From: GH45 sp965370965 | GTDB taxonomy: Bacteria; Bacteroidota; Bacteroidia; Bacteroidales; SZUA-534 | Direction: 5' to 3' | DNA length: 44,073 nt | Assembly (NCBI GenBank): GCA_965370965.1 | Contig: CBDUWQ010000005.1 | Location: 1 to 44,073, forward strand | Shown here: piece by piece, positions 7,292 to 15,062 of the stretch | Position numbering within the stretch: the first letter of the stretch is position 1 | How the letters are laid out: the number at the start of each line of letters is the position of its first letter | Made by a program: the position numbers and the translations under genes | The notes under the pieces: model-generated | The model's input: the letters and a program-made list of their open reading frames with translations, nothing else | The model's database searches: none | What the model was told of the DNA's origin: nothing

Positions 7292-9436
7292 ATGAAAATT
7301 AAACACATTGTTTTATTTGCAATAATTATAAGCCAAATTTTAATTTTAAAAAGCGTTAATTCACAAAGTTTAACGTTTACAAATGGCAAATTAGATGTTA
7401 CTCAAACAAATTTGGATAACAAAATAATAAAGCTTGAAGGATATACTGATTTCTATTGGAAAGAATTCCTAATACCATCATCGGCAAAAGATACCCTTGC
7501 AGGACACACAAAACTCAAAGCACTTATACCCAAAACATGGACAAAAATTACCTTGCCCTCCGGAGAAAACATTCCGCCAAATGGATATGGAACCTACCGT
7601 TTTCAAATTAAGGTTAAAAACAAAGACGAGATTTATGGATTAAAATTTTATTCTATATTTTCTGCATATAAGCTATATATAAATGGCAGTTTAAAAACAT
7701 GTGTTGGCACAGCAAGTGAACATGAGAAAAAGGGACACCCAAAATTTATAAGTAAAGAAATTGCCATACCTGTAACCGCCAAAGATAGTGCAGAATCGCA
7801 AATTCTGGATATTGTTTTACATGTATCAAACTACCACCACCGCAAGGCTGGTGCACAACAGCCAATGTTTTTTGGCACTTTGGAAAATATAGTACGTCAT
7901 ACAAAAAACGATATAATACTACAATTACTTCTTATAGGTATTATCCTAATTATAGGATTCAACCATTTGTTAATGTATTTATTCCGCAGATTAGACTTTG
8001 CCAACCTAATTTTTGGTATATTATCATTAATAATGATAATAAGGATATTATCGACAGGCGAACGCGTTATAATGTACTGGTTACCAAATTTAAGTTGGGA
8101 GCTGTTGGTTAGGCTTGATAATTTTTCGGGGTTTGCCACCATGAGCTTTTTCTCGATATACTTCTTCTTTCTATTTCGCAAAAGCTTCCCCAAAATTATG
8201 TTCTATATTTTAACAGGTATTGGAATTTTGGTAACTATTCTGGTTTTTTCGACCAAAGCATGGTTTTATGGCGAGTTTCGTTTAATTTTTGAAGCTTATA
8301 TAGGGCTTGGCGGATTATATTTAACCTTTGTTGTTTTGCTTGGTGCAACCATAAAAAAAAGATCGGGAGCATTTTTTACATTTATAGGAATGTTTTTGCT
8401 TTACACCACAGCTATTCATGATGTTTTAAATAGCATGGGCGTAATTCATAATGCCGATATTGCCCCATATGGTATTGCGATATTTATGGTATTACAATCG
8501 TTTCTTTTAACCAAAAAATCGGCAATTGCACAAAAAGACAATGAAAAATTGAGTACCGACCTTAGACAGGAAAAACTTAACCTTGAGGAACGTATTGAAG
8601 AACGCACCCAAAAATTAACAAACCAAGCAAATGAATTAAAAAAATATCAAGAAGAACAAGAGGAACAAAATCATATTAATGAGGGACTTCATGATATTAC
8701 TGAGGTTATGCGCAAAAACAAAGAAAACCTTAACAAGCTGGCCGACCAGTTGCTAACCACTTTAATTAAACGTATTGATGCCACAATGGGCGCATTATAC
8801 CTGCAAACAAAAATTGATAATGAAGATAAACTAAAATTACTGGCAAATTACGGACTAAACAAAGAGGCTATAATTGACGTGTTAGATGTTAACGAAGGGT
8901 TAACCGGACAATGCTATAGTATGGGAAAGGCTGAATACCTTGAAGACATGCCCGAAAAATATTTCTCAATATCATCAGGGTTAGGTAGTTCTACTCCAAA
9001 AATACTTGCGCTAATTCCTATGAAAATTGATGAACTGGTAATTGGGGTTATTGAAATTGCATCATTTAAAACCATTTCTGAAACACATAAAGCATTTTTA
9101 ACAAAGTCTATTGAAAACATTGCAGCACAGTTAAATATTGTAAAAATGAGTAACGAGTCGCAGGCAATGGTAGGCAAGTACAAAAAGATAGAAGAAGAAT
9201 CATCGGCAAAAAACCAAGAGATGTTAGAAAATTTAGAAGAGCTTAAAGCTGTTCAGGAAGAGGCTGAAAAAAGAGAAACAGAAATGCAGGATTTATTGGA
9301 TAGAGCAAGAAATAACGAAGATGCATCAAAAACAGAATTAAAAGAATCGAAAAAACAGTTAACACATTTCAAAAAACGCTTAAGCGAAGCTACCAAAGAG
9401 TTTGAAAAGCTAAAAAAGAAAAAGAAGATACTTTAA
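7292..9436 (+). CDS. 7TMR-DISM receptor with GAF domain and coiled coils, no output domain
   Basis: A 714-residue inner-membrane receptor. Residues 1-24 are a signal peptide. Residues 25-205 are a periplasmic beta-rich sensor of the 7TMR-DISM extracellular type, with the carbohydrate-binding-like jelly roll pattern (NGYGTYRFQIKV, FSAYKLYING). Seven hydrophobic segments span about 207-405. A coiled coil runs from about 410 to 465, a GAF-like domain covers about 477-617 (ATMGALYLQTK, EGLTGQCYSMGKAEYL, ALIPMKIDELVIGVIEIAS), and a second, highly charged coiled coil fills 620-714 and ends in a lysine run. Relatives usually carry a histidine kinase, GGDEF or phosphatase domain after this point; here the protein simply stops. 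A GT87-like gene follows after 45 bp on the same strand. The ligand is unknown. Confidence 0.85.
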   Translation: MKIKHIVLFAIIISQILILKSVNSQSLTFTNGKLDVTQTNLDNKIIKLEGYTDFYWKEFLIPSSAKDTLAGHTKLKALIPKTWTKITLPSGENIPPNGYGTYRFQIKVKNKDEIYGLKFYSIFSAYKLYINGSLKTCVGTASEHEKKGHPKFISKEIAIPVTAKDSAESQILDIVLHVSNYHHRKAGAQQPMFFGTLENIVRHTKNDIILQLLLIGIILIIGFNHLLMYLFRRLDFANLIFGILSLIMIIRILSTGERVIMYWLPNLSWELLVRLDNFSGFATMSFFSIYFFFLFRKSFPKIMFYILTGIGILVTILVFSTKAWFYGEFRLIFEAYIGLGGLYLTFVVLLGATIKKRSGAFFTFIGMFLLYTTAIHDVLNSMGVIHNADIAPYGIAIFMVLQSFLLTKKSAIAQKDNEKLSTDLRQEKLNLEERIEERTQKLTNQANELKKYQEEQEEQNHINEGLHDITEVMRKNKENLNKLADQLLTTLIKRIDATMGALYLQTKIDNEDKLKLLANYGLNKEAIIDVLDVNEGLTGQCYSMGKAEYLEDMPEKYFSISSGLGSSTPKILALIPMKIDELVIGVIEIASFKTISETHKAFLTKSIENIAAQLNIVKMSNESQAMVGKYKKIEEESSAKNQEMLENLEELKAVQEEAEKRETEMQDLLDRARNNEDASKTELKESKKQLTHFKKRLSEATKEFEKLKKKKKIL

Positions 9437-9481
9437 TGATATTACTACCTATTCAAGACTTTTATTACATCCTTCCTTTCT

Positions 9482-10684
9482 ATGTTAAATAATATTTTAA
9501 AAAACAGAGCAGTCAATACCTTTATATTGGTAACTATTGGGATTTTTGGCATTATGCTATTTTTTTTATTACTAAACAACAGGTTTTGGTTAAACGATTT
9601 TAAGGTAATGTACTTAGCTGCTGATGCATTAACAAACAGCAAACAAGTGTATGGTGTAACATTTGGACTCGATACCGGTTATTATAAATACTCTCCTTTT
9701 ACCCTGCTGTTTTTTGTGCCATACACACTATTATCATTTAAAACAGCCTGTTTATTACACTTTTTTATAATTACATTGGTTACTGCTGCCGAAGTTGTTT
9801 TACTTCATAAAATAATAGACAAACACCTTTTTGGTGTTAAAAAAATAACCACAGGTATTCTTACTATTATCCTATTTTCGATAATGCTGCATATGGAGCG
9901 CGAGTTACATTTGGGAAACACCAATATGATACTTCTCTTTTTGTCAACCTTGGCTATAAAATATATGTTGGAGGATAAATATATTAAATCGGGGGCATTT
10001 TGGGCCATTGTTATTTTAACAAAACCCTATTTAGTGGTTTGCCTACTACCGCTACTTCTTCATAAAAAATGGAATATTATAATTAGTGGTCTGAGTGCAG
10101 GTATAGTTTTTGTGCTTGGCTCTATTGTTTTGGTTGGTTTCTCAAAGAGCTTAACATTATATTTATCATGGATTACCGCAATGCTTGAACATGCCGATTA
10201 TATCTACTCATCGCATACAATATACTCCATTTTGAATACTTATTTTGGAGTTTATATTACGCCAAACTACTACGCACCCCTGTTTATTTTATTAGGCTTA
10301 TTATCACTTGTGCTATTTTGGTATATTGATAGCCGTGCAAAAAAAACAACCCCAAAAGACAAGGCTAAATCATTGATTATAAATATTTTTGTTTTAATAG
10401 CATTAAGCCCAAGCTTTATGCTTACCGACAAAGAACACTTTCTGTTTTCGTTGCCACTTTTGGCTATTATAATTTTGCAGATACAAAACAAAAAGCAAGT
10501 TTTATTAATTGCATTATTTGCATTTGCAATGATACTTTACGAAGGCAACTCCATTGAGATAATAGGTCGTAAAATGTCAATTATTTTTGACGATTATGGG
10601 TTTATGGGTATTGGTAACCTAATTATTGTGGGAATAGCAATTTATTTTTACTCAAAAAATATTTTAAGTATTAAAAAGTGGTAA
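9482..10684 (+). CDS. Polytopic membrane glycosyltransferase, GT87/DUF2029-like
   Basis: A 400-residue hydrophobic protein with roughly ten transmembrane segments. An acidic residue lies in the first external loop (RFWLNDFKVMYLAADAL), followed by the pattern YYKYSPFTLLFFVPY, LGNTNMILLFLSTLAI and KPYLVVCLLPLLLHKKWN. These features resemble GT-C mannosyltransferases of the DUF2029/GT87 family, which use polyprenyl-phosphate sugars on the outer face of the membrane. The sugar and acceptor are unknown. It begins 45 bp after the 7TM receptor and may be cotranscribed with it. Its stop codon is the first base group of a long inverted repeat that should end the transcript. Confidence 0.75.
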   Translation: MLNNILKNRAVNTFILVTIGIFGIMLFFLLLNNRFWLNDFKVMYLAADALTNSKQVYGVTFGLDTGYYKYSPFTLLFFVPYTLLSFKTACLLHFFIITLVTAAEVVLLHKIIDKHLFGVKKITTGILTIILFSIMLHMERELHLGNTNMILLFLSTLAIKYMLEDKYIKSGAFWAIVILTKPYLVVCLLPLLLHKKWNIIISGLSAGIVFVLGSIVLVGFSKSLTLYLSWITAMLEHADYIYSSHTIYSILNTYFGVYITPNYYAPLFILLGLLSLVLFWYIDSRAKKTTPKDKAKSLIINIFVLIALSPSFMLTDKEHFLFSLPLLAIIILQIQNKKQVLLIALFAFAMILYEGNSIEIIGRKMSIIFDDYGFMGIGNLIIVGIAIYFYSKNILSIKKW

Positions 10685-10871
10685 CGGTGGCAATAGATTC
10701 AGTGTGGTTTTAGTTACTTGTAAATTCTCACGCTGATTCATAGGCAAACTTTGTTTTATTATAAAAATAGAAATTAAAAGTATATAGTCAAACAAAGTTT
10801 GGCGGAGTTTCAAGTAAGAAAGAAGTTTCAATATACACATTAGCCCACATTGAATTTATTGCGTGTTAGGC
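10681..10871 (-). repeat. attC-like long imperfect inverted repeat
   Basis: Read on the minus strand, this 191-bp element begins with GCCTAAC (10871-10865), which fits the integron R'' box RYYYAAC, and ends with GTTAC (10685-10681), a degenerate partner of the R' box GTTRRRY. Between them the arms pair: 10690-10707 with 10845-10862 (16 of 18), TTACTTG 10714-10720 with 10811-10817 (7 of 7), and 10745-10756 with 10790-10801 (12 of 12). It lies between two convergent genes, so it may simply be a bidirectional terminator. The box sequences and position at the 3' end of the small gene point to an attC-like site. Confidence 0.5.
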
Positions 10872-10878
10872 TTTGTTT

Positions 10879-11334
10879 TTAAGGATATTGCAATTCATTC
10901 CAAAGAGAATATTCAACCTCTTCATAATCCTTCAAATATACTGAGAAGAGAATGTCTTTTCCATCAAAATTGTCAAAGAAGTATTTATACTCAAAATCAC
11001 ATATGCAATTTGCAAATGGTCCACAGTCGTTTTTTATATAAATATTGACATTGTCTTCAAATTTAGATATGGAGTCTATTAAACATGCTGCACAATTATT
11101 AATCATGTTTATTGTCACAACCAATGAGTCATTTATTATTGAGTAAAATAAAGTATCATTCTCGATTACTCCACTTTTCAATGTTAAATTTTGGTCTACG
11201 AAACAACCACCTTTATCAGTTTTTAATAATTCGAGTGATTCTGATTGTAGATCCACCGTATTTTCATTGTTCTCATTACAACTAATTAAGCTAAACATAA
11301 TCAACAATGTTCCAATAATCAATTTTGTTTTCAT
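10879..11334 (-). CDS. Small cysteine-rich lipoprotein, function unknown
   Basis: I do not recognise this 151-residue protein. It has a lipoprotein signal peptide ending in SLISC with C19 as the lipidated residue, followed by an Asn/Glu-rich linker. The mature part has several cysteines (CFVDQ near residue 44, NCAACLID, and a DCGPFANCICDFEY cluster) and looks like a compact beta-rich, possibly disulphide-bonded domain ending in SLWNELQYP. It should sit in the inner leaflet of the outer membrane or at the surface. The gene is flanked by inverted GTTAGGC boxes (10865-10878 and 11439-11452) and an attC-like fold lies at its 3' end, so it is the cargo of a cassette-like unit. Codon use looks similar to its neighbours. 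Confidence 0.75.
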   Translation of the reverse strand: MKTKLIIGTLLIMFSLISCNENNENTVDLQSESLELLKTDKGGCFVDQNLTLKSGVIENDTLFYSIINDSLVVTINMINNCAACLIDSISKFEDNVNIYIKNDCGPFANCICDFEYKYFFDNFDGKDILFSVYLKDYEEVEYSLWNELQYP

Positions 11335-11438
11335 TTTGTCAAATTTTAGGTTAAAAGAATAATATGTAATTTAAAACTTTTTATTGAATATCTATTTTTA
11401 AATCTATATGTTAGAAGGTATAATGCAAATCGCACACC

Positions 11439-11452
11439 AAATAAAGCCTAAC
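11439..11452. repeat. Inverted copy of the cassette boundary box
   Basis: These 14 bp (AAATAAAGCCTAAC) are the reverse complement, with one mismatch, of GTTAGGCTTTGTTT at 10865-10878. The two copies bracket the lipoprotein gene and its 5' region. On the minus strand this copy reads GTTAGGC, the R' box consensus GTTRRRY, as at the 5' edge of an integron cassette. No obvious R'' partner is seen further upstream. Confidence 0.55.
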
Positions 11453-11620
11453 TAATCAGTATAGTGAAATGTAACTGTCAATAATAACGATTACAAAGAA
11501 TCTATTTTTATTCTTTAGGACACTTTCTACAATAGCTATTTCACAAAGCAAGATCCAAAGCTTCACAGAGCTATTTCATAATCAATTAACCCTTTCATTT
11601 TAACCGATTTGTATAGTGCC

Positions 11621-12775
11621 TTAAATATTCACCATACTCCCGTTCAATATCTTTTTAGCAACTTCAAGATACATATATGAATCGTTAGGATGATGGTCGG
11701 TTTTTTCGGCACTGCGCTTACGTCCCAAACGTACAACAACAGCATTATGGTTAGGCATAACAAAAACATACTGTCCCAGTATTCCTCGCATATATGGCAC
11801 TTCAAAACCATCAAAATGTTGAACCCACCATTGATAACCGTAATAATTAATGCCATTACCTGTTTCATCGGTTAGGTATGATGCAGGGGTAGTTGCCTGT
11901 TTTACATACTCGGGCGATATAAGCGTATCATTGTTCCAAACACCTTTATTTAAAACAAGCTGCCCCCAGCGTGCAAAATCACGTGCATTTGAGTTAAAGC
12001 AACAATAAGCTTTCTCTATACCATTTTTATCATCTAAACACCATAGGGCATTATTTACTGCCCCCATTGGTTTCCAGAATTTTTCAGAAGTATAATCTGA
12101 TACTTTTTTACCGGTGGCATTTTCAATAACCATAGCGAGAAGCTCTGAGTTTCCGCTTAAATATTTAAACTTAACACCAGGCTGTTCAACAACTTTAAGT
12201 GAATATATCAGTTTTTTCAAATCTTTTCCATAATATGACTCTGTTGTGGTTGAAAAAAGTGAGCCATAACTCTCATCCCAGTTAAGTCCCGAGCTCATTG
12301 CCAAAACATCTTTTATAGTTAAATTTTTGTTTGCATCATTTTTATATTCCGGAATAAAATCAGAAACAGGCTGCTCAATGCTTTCTATATAACCATCGTC
12401 AATGGCTGCCCCAATAAGCATACCTATAATGCTTTTTGCCATTGAAAATGAGTTTGTAAGCGATTCCGTCCCATAGCCATCCCAATATTGCTCAAAAATT
12501 ATCTTCTTGTCTTTAATAATTAAAAAAGCTATTGTTTGCAACTCAGCAAACTCCTGTAAGGTGTTATCATCAAGTTTTATGTTTGCGGCATTGGCATCAA
12601 TTTCCCACTCTTGCGGTTGTGCTGTTGCAACTGTACGGTTTTCAAACAAGGTATAATCGTCAATACCAACTTTTTGATATATTAATGCACGCTGAGCATA
12701 TTTTGGCAGCGAAAAATATGCTACGGTCAATACTACAATAACAAGCGCAACAATTCTTAGTCTTTTGTTTTTCAT
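11621..12775 (-). CDS. Serine hydrolase of the class C beta-lactamase/esterase family
   Basis: A 384-residue protein with an N-terminal membrane anchor or signal (about residues 6-23, VALVIVVLTVAYFSLP) and a periplasmic beta-lactamase-fold domain. The catalytic SxxK is S111-M-A-K114. The second motif is Y205 in YLSGNS, and a conserved RDFARWGQLVLNKGVWN segment and YGYQWWVQ follow. Relatives include esterases, 6-aminohexanoate-oligomer hydrolases and D-aminopeptidases, and most do not confer antibiotic resistance. The substrate cannot be assigned. It is the second gene of a pair, 19 bp after the AlkD-like gene. Confidence 0.87.
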   Translation of the reverse strand: MKNKRLRIVALVIVVLTVAYFSLPKYAQRALIYQKVGIDDYTLFENRTVATAQPQEWEIDANAANIKLDDNTLQEFAELQTIAFLIIKDKKIIFEQYWDGYGTESLTNSFSMAKSIIGMLIGAAIDDGYIESIEQPVSDFIPEYKNDANKNLTIKDVLAMSSGLNWDESYGSLFSTTTESYYGKDLKKLIYSLKVVEQPGVKFKYLSGNSELLAMVIENATGKKVSDYTSEKFWKPMGAVNNALWCLDDKNGIEKAYCCFNSNARDFARWGQLVLNKGVWNNDTLISPEYVKQATTPASYLTDETGNGINYYGYQWWVQHFDGFEVPYMRGILGQYVFVMPNHNAVVVRLGRKRSAEKTDHHPNDSYMYLEVAKKILNGSMVNI

Positions 12776-12794
12776 ATATTTATTGTTTTTACTA

Positions 12795-13502
12795 TTAATA
12801 TTTCCCTTTTAAAAATTTTTGCCGTACCGGCTCGTCAAATTTTTCAATTGCGTACCTTAACATTGTACGGGGCATTGTTTTATAATGCTTTATTAAAAAT
12901 TCCAACTCCACGTCTATATCGCGTTTGCCAATTTCGCGTAACATCCAACCTACCGCTTTGTGTATAATATCATGTTTATGGTTTACCAATATTTCAGCAA
13001 TTTTTACAGGCAACTCAAAACTATTTTGCCTTATGTTGTAAAAAGCAGCAATCATAGCTACTCTGTTTCTCCAAAGATTATTGCTATTTGCCAAATCAAA
13101 TAATACAGTTGCATCTTTTTGGTACAACCAGCAACCCAAAATATGGTGCGCCGACAAATCAACCAAATCCCAATTATTAATATATTTCAGGCTTAATAAA
13201 TAACGTTCGGCAATCTCCTTTTTTTCCAATTCGGAAGTTTTTTTCGATTTGAATTTTAACTCTAAAATAAAAAGTGCCAACAGTCTTATTTCGTGAATTT
13301 TATCGCACAGCATGGTAAAGCAATCATCAATGGAAATATTTTTGTGTTTTTTTGCCAGTCTTCTTAATGGTGGATTTCTAATACCAGCAAAGGTATCGCC
13401 TTCACCGTATCCTCCAGGGTAACATCTAAAATACTTTTCATATAACTCAATTCGTTCCGGTTCCGAATTGGCAAGAGCCTCCTTTTTAATTTGGTTAACC
13501 AT
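12795..13502 (-). CDS. DNA alkylation repair protein, AlkD-like HEAT-repeat glycosylase
   Basis: A 235-residue all-helical protein of the DNA alkylation repair family. It has the family segments TFAGIRNPPLRRLAKKH, NNWDLVDLSAHHILG, LWRNRVAMIAAFYNIR, IHKAVGWMLREIGKRD and MPRTMLRYAIEKF. AlkD-type enzymes remove N3- and N7-alkylated bases without flipping them. The conserved aspartate and tryptophan of the NWDLVD motif and the arginine of WRNR are present, so activity is expected. No signal peptide is present. It shares a promoter region with the divergent nhaA gene and leads a two-gene unit with the serine hydrolase. Confidence 0.93.
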   Translation of the reverse strand: MVNQIKKEALANSEPERIELYEKYFRCYPGGYGEGDTFAGIRNPPLRRLAKKHKNISIDDCFTMLCDKIHEIRLLALFILELKFKSKKTSELEKKEIAERYLLSLKYINNWDLVDLSAHHILGCWLYQKDATVLFDLANSNNLWRNRVAMIAAFYNIRQNSFELPVKIAEILVNHKHDIIHKAVGWMLREIGKRDIDVELEFLIKHYKTMPRTMLRYAIEKFDEPVRQKFLKGKY

Positions 13503-13620
13503 ACGATTTATAGTTTATTTGTTATAAATATAACAAAAAACAAATGAAACGTCCATGATTTTAGAATTATTAACTTCACACACAGCTTGTTCTGATTTTT
13601 CGGAAAGAATGATTTTAAAA

Positions 13621-13664
13621 TCAAGGTAAGTTCCACCTGCCCGAATTAGTCAGGTTTACCTTGA
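13621..13664. repeat. Inverted repeat upstream of nhaA
   Basis: TCAAGGTAA at 13621-13629 pairs perfectly with TTACCTTGA at 13656-13664, and CCTG at 13635-13638 with CAGG at 13651-13654 inside it. It sits 36 bp before the nhaA ATG, in the divergent gap with the AlkD-like gene. It could be a leader hairpin of nhaA or a dispersed genomic repeat. Confidence 0.5.
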
Positions 13665-13699
13665 GGCGGGTTCGGCAAATTAAAATAAATTATAAATAA

Positions 13700-15013
13700 A
13701 TGAATAACAAGCCATTAAATACATTCAAAATTTCACAGTTTATTAATGAAGAGGCATATGGTGGCATAATTTTGATTTTTGCTACAATTGCAGCTTTAAT
13801 TTGGGCAAACTCAGTATTTTACGAGGGGTATCACTATATCTGGCATGAATATAATGTAGGTATTGTTTGGGGCAAAATAAATTTGGTTGGTTCATTACAC
13901 CATTGGATAAACGATGGTTTAATGGCTCTGTTTTTTTTTACTATCGGGCTCGAAATAAAGCGGGAGATAATGGGTGGCGAGCTTTCGTCAATAAAAAAAG
14001 CATCAATGCCAATTGCAGCAGCAGTTGGAGGAATGATAATACCGGCTTTTATATATGTATTAATAGTGGTTAACAATCCTGAGTATATTGCCGGTTGGGG
14101 AATACCAATGGCAACCGATATTGCTTTTGCACTTGGTTTGCTTGCATTATTAGGTAAACGTGTAAATATAAACCTTAAAATTTTTCTTACAGCTCTTGCA
14201 ATAGCCGACGATTTAGGTGCAGTAATGGTAATTGCTGTTTTTTATACCGATGCAATAAATTATAGCGAACTAATTAGTGCCACATTTTTTATTGGCATAT
14301 TGATAATTGCAAACTTTGCCGGCATCCGAAATACATTTTTTTATGCTTTTGTTGGAATTACAGGGGTTTGGGTTGCTTTTATTTTTTCAGGTGTTCATGC
14401 AACCATTGCCGGGGTATTAATTGCACTTACCATACCGGCACGCACAAAAGTTAGCGAAATTGAGTATGCAGGCAGCCTATCAAAATGCTTAACCAAATTT
14501 AAAGATGAACAACCCAACAACAGCTCACTTTTAACAGAGGGGCAAGCACACCTTATTGCAAAAATTGAAGATTTGAATATAAAGGCTCAAACACCTTTGC
14601 AGAAACTTGAACATGCACTACACCCTATAACCGCGTATTTTATTTTACCTGTTTTTGCGTTAAGCAATGCAGGTGTACATATTGAAGGTAGCATTATGCA
14701 AATGGTTTTTCACCCAATATCACTTGGTATTATTGGCGGACTTGTTTTGGGTAAATTTTTAGGCGTATCATTATTTTCAAAACTTATGGTTTGGTTAAAA
14801 ATATCGGTACTGCCACAAGGTGTAACATGGAGTCAGATTTATGGTGTTGCTTTTCTTGCAGGAATAGGTTTTACCATGTCAATGTTTATTTCTGACCTTG
14901 CTTTTACCAATGATGAGTTTAAGCAAATTGCAAAAGTTGGCATTATGGCAGCATCATTTATTTCTGCAACCATAGGTATGATTTGGTTGAGTTTTGGCAC
15001 AAAAAAGAGATGA
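13700..15013 (+). CDS. nhaA: Na+/H+ antiporter NhaA
   Basis: An inner-membrane antiporter that exchanges cytoplasmic Na+ for external H+ to keep pH and sodium balance. It has 437 residues with about twelve transmembrane segments. The ion-binding pair D170-D171 sits in LAIADDLGAV, D140 lies in MATDIAFALG, and K352 in VLGKFLG corresponds to the lysine of the unwound helix in E. coli NhaA. FFFTIGLEIKREIMGGEL is also canonical. A cytoplasmic insertion of about 50 residues around 250-305 separates the two halves, which is common in non-enteric NhaA. It is convergent with the OmpA-family gene 49 bp away. Confidence 0.96.
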   Translation: MNNKPLNTFKISQFINEEAYGGIILIFATIAALIWANSVFYEGYHYIWHEYNVGIVWGKINLVGSLHHWINDGLMALFFFTIGLEIKREIMGGELSSIKKASMPIAAAVGGMIIPAFIYVLIVVNNPEYIAGWGIPMATDIAFALGLLALLGKRVNINLKIFLTALAIADDLGAVMVIAVFYTDAINYSELISATFFIGILIIANFAGIRNTFFYAFVGITGVWVAFIFSGVHATIAGVLIALTIPARTKVSEIEYAGSLSKCLTKFKDEQPNNSSLLTEGQAHLIAKIEDLNIKAQTPLQKLEHALHPITAYFILPVFALSNAGVHIEGSIMQMVFHPISLGIIGGLVLGKFLGVSLFSKLMVWLKISVLPQGVTWSQIYGVAFLAGIGFTMSMFISDLAFTNDEFKQIAKVGIMAASFISATIGMIWLSFGTKKR

Positions 15014-15062
15014 TTATTTTTGCAACTTATGTTTTTGTTATTTGTTTAAAAATACATTATTT

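Noticed and set aside
11621..12775. Antibiotic-resistance beta-lactamase
   Set aside because: It has the SxxK of the superfamily, but the rest of the sequence resembles esterase/amide hydrolase relatives and the second motif is not the class C YxN. Resistance cannot be claimed.
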